This document shows, piece after piece, positions 12,755-13,649 of a DNA stretch of 13,649 bases. Position 1 is the first letter of the stretch. Every line of letters starts with the position of its first letter. Both the position numbers and the translations under genes were made by a program. The DNA comes from Thermoanaerobaculales bacterium (GTDB lineage: Bacteria > Acidobacteriota > Thermoanaerobaculia > Thermoanaerobaculales > Sulfomarinibacteraceae), in NCBI GenBank assembly GCA_025456385.1, contig JALOKS010000034.1, forward strand, positions 1 through 13,649. Direction: 5' to 3'. The notes under the pieces are model-generated. The model saw only the letters and a list, made by a program, of their open reading frames with translations. It searched no databases and was not told the origin of the DNA.

Positions 12755-13649
12755 GGCTCCTCGAGCGGGTCGGCCTCTGGTGGGTCCCCCTGCTGCTGGC
12801 CCTGGCGCCGGCCGCCGGGCTCGCGCCCGCGCACCGCGACCTGGTCGACTTCTTCGCGCCGATGCGGGCGACGACCGCGGCCATGCTCCGGTCCGGCGAG
12901 CCGCCGTGGCTCAACTTCGCCAACGGCTGCGGCGAGGCCTGGTTCGCGAACCCGGAGACGGCGGTGCTCTACCCGCCGGCCTGGATCCACCTGGTGCTGC
13001 CGGCGCCGTGGGCCCTGAGCCTGGAGATCGCGCTCCACCTCGCGTGGCTGTCGCTCGGGGTCGGGCTGCTCGCCCGCGTGCTCGGTGCCGGGGCGGTTGG
13101 CCGCCGCGCCGCCGAAGCGGCAACCTGGGCGGCAGGCCCGGTGGTTTTCTCGGTGGGCGTGCTCAACAACCTCGAGACCCTGGCGTGGGCGCCGTGGATG
13201 GTCCTCGCCGCGCGCGCCGAGGGGGCGCGGTCGGTCGCCCTGGTCGCGGGGGCGACGGCCTTCGGCTGGCTCGGAGGCGAGCCCCAGATCTGGGCGCTTG
13301 CCGTCGTCCTCACCGTGGCGACCGCCCGCTCGCGGGCCCGGGCAGCTGCAGGAGTCGCGCTCGGGAGCCTGGTCGTGGCCGTCCAGCTGGTGCCGTTCGT
13401 CGCCTGGGTGCTGGAAGGCGACCGCGGGCCGCAGGCCGCGGCGTGGGCCCTGCGCGGCGCACTCGGCCCGGCGGACTGGGCCGGCCTCCTGGTGCCGGGG
13501 CTGGCGCCCGGACCGGGGCGCATGATCTACCTGGAGAGCCTCTTCCTCGGCGCGCCGCTGCTCGCCTGCGCGCTGCTCGGAGCCGGGCGAAGGTGGTGGC
13601 TGCTCGCGACGGCGGTCCTGCTCGGGCTGCTCGCAACCCTCCCCGAGCT
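12751..13649 (+). CDS. YfhO-like GT-C membrane protein, N-terminal part (runs off the window)
   Basis: An open frame of 299 codons with no stop before the window end. It starts at a GTG overlapping the previous stop by four bases and gives MRLLERVGLWWVPLLLALAP. After the first membrane segment the loop reads HRDLVDFFAP (D30, D33), then GEPPWLNFANGCGEAW and VLYPPAWIHLVLP. This D..FF.P ... G.PPW...G ... YPP order is typical of the large YfhO/GT-C-like family, in which early loop acidic residues are the candidate catalytic ones. About seven hydrophobic segments follow. YfhO is implicated in glycosylating lipoteichoic acid in Bacillus, but most Gram-negative homologues have no known substrate. 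Context (two Wzy_C proteins) suggests a surface glycan or glycoprotein pathway. Confidence 0.75.
   Translation, partial: MRLLERVGLWWVPLLLALAPAAGLAPAHRDLVDFFAPMRATTAAMLRSGEPPWLNFANGCGEAWFANPETAVLYPPAWIHLVLPAPWALSLEIALHLAWLSLGVGLLARVLGAGAVGRRAAEAATWAAGPVVFSVGVLNNLETLAWAPWMVLAARAEGARSVALVAGATAFGWLGGEPQIWALAVVLTVATARSRARAAAGVALGSLVVAVQLVPFVAWVLEGDRGPQAAAWALRGALGPADWAGLLVPGLAPGPGRMIYLESLFLGAPLLACALLGAGRRWWLLATAVLLGLLATLPE

Noticed and set aside
1..13649. CRISPR array, tRNA, insertion sequence or phage remnant
   Set aside because: No regularly spaced repeats, cloverleaf-like segments, transposase motifs or flanking inverted repeats were seen on reading both strands.

Overview
The window is a very GC-rich bacterial chromosome segment with strong G/C preference at third codon positions, dense packing and frequent GTG starts. 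The type IV pilin-like protein, the sigma-54 promoter, the SurA-type periplasmic chaperone, the lytic transglycosylase and the Wzm/Wzt polysaccharide exporter point to a Gram-negative (diderm) organism. The pilin sequence and overall gene style resemble Acidobacteriota (Thermoanaerobaculia/Holophagae-like), but that placement is inference from memory and no marker gene here settles it. I see no mobile element, CRISPR array, tRNA or rRNA.

Layout. Positions 1-233 (minus) hold the N-terminus of thioredoxin reductase. Divergent from it, 338-1528 encodes a PIG-V-like GT-C membrane mannosyltransferase homologue, followed by a large Slt70-like lytic transglycosylase (about 1606-3792). That gene converges and overlaps by 11 bp with a minus-strand SurA-like chaperone lacking any PPIase domain (3782-4429). 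Divergent from the chaperone is rsmI (4447-5316). A tightly overlapping set follows: a LivJ-type substrate-binding lipoprotein (5384-6565), the ABC-2 permease Wzm (6562-7362) and the ATPase Wzt with a C-terminal glycan-binding domain (7359-8591). A type IV pilin/pseudopilin (8713-9174) has its own textbook sigma-54 promoter and a strong intrinsic terminator. Last comes an overlapping run of three membrane proteins: two Wzy_C/O-antigen-ligase-like proteins with TPR-like C-termini (9244-10956, 10940-12754) and the start of a YfhO-like GT-C membrane protein (12751 to the window end).

Theme. Apart from housekeeping genes (trxB, rsmI), the region is about the cell envelope: lipid-linked sugar transfer, glycan export, glycan ligation, peptidoglycan turnover, outer-membrane protein folding and a surface filament. 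The order Wzm/Wzt, pilin, two Wzy_C proteins is compatible with surface-glycan or pilin-glycan assembly, but that functional link is inferred.

Most striking is the promoter architecture. Four genes (338+, 4429-, 4447+, 9244+) each begin with GTG exactly six nucleotides after a TATNNT hexamer, which predicts leaderless mRNAs starting on the G of the start codon. Two of these lie back to back in a 25-bp near-perfect palindrome, predicting a symmetric bidirectional leaderless promoter with start sites 18 bp apart.
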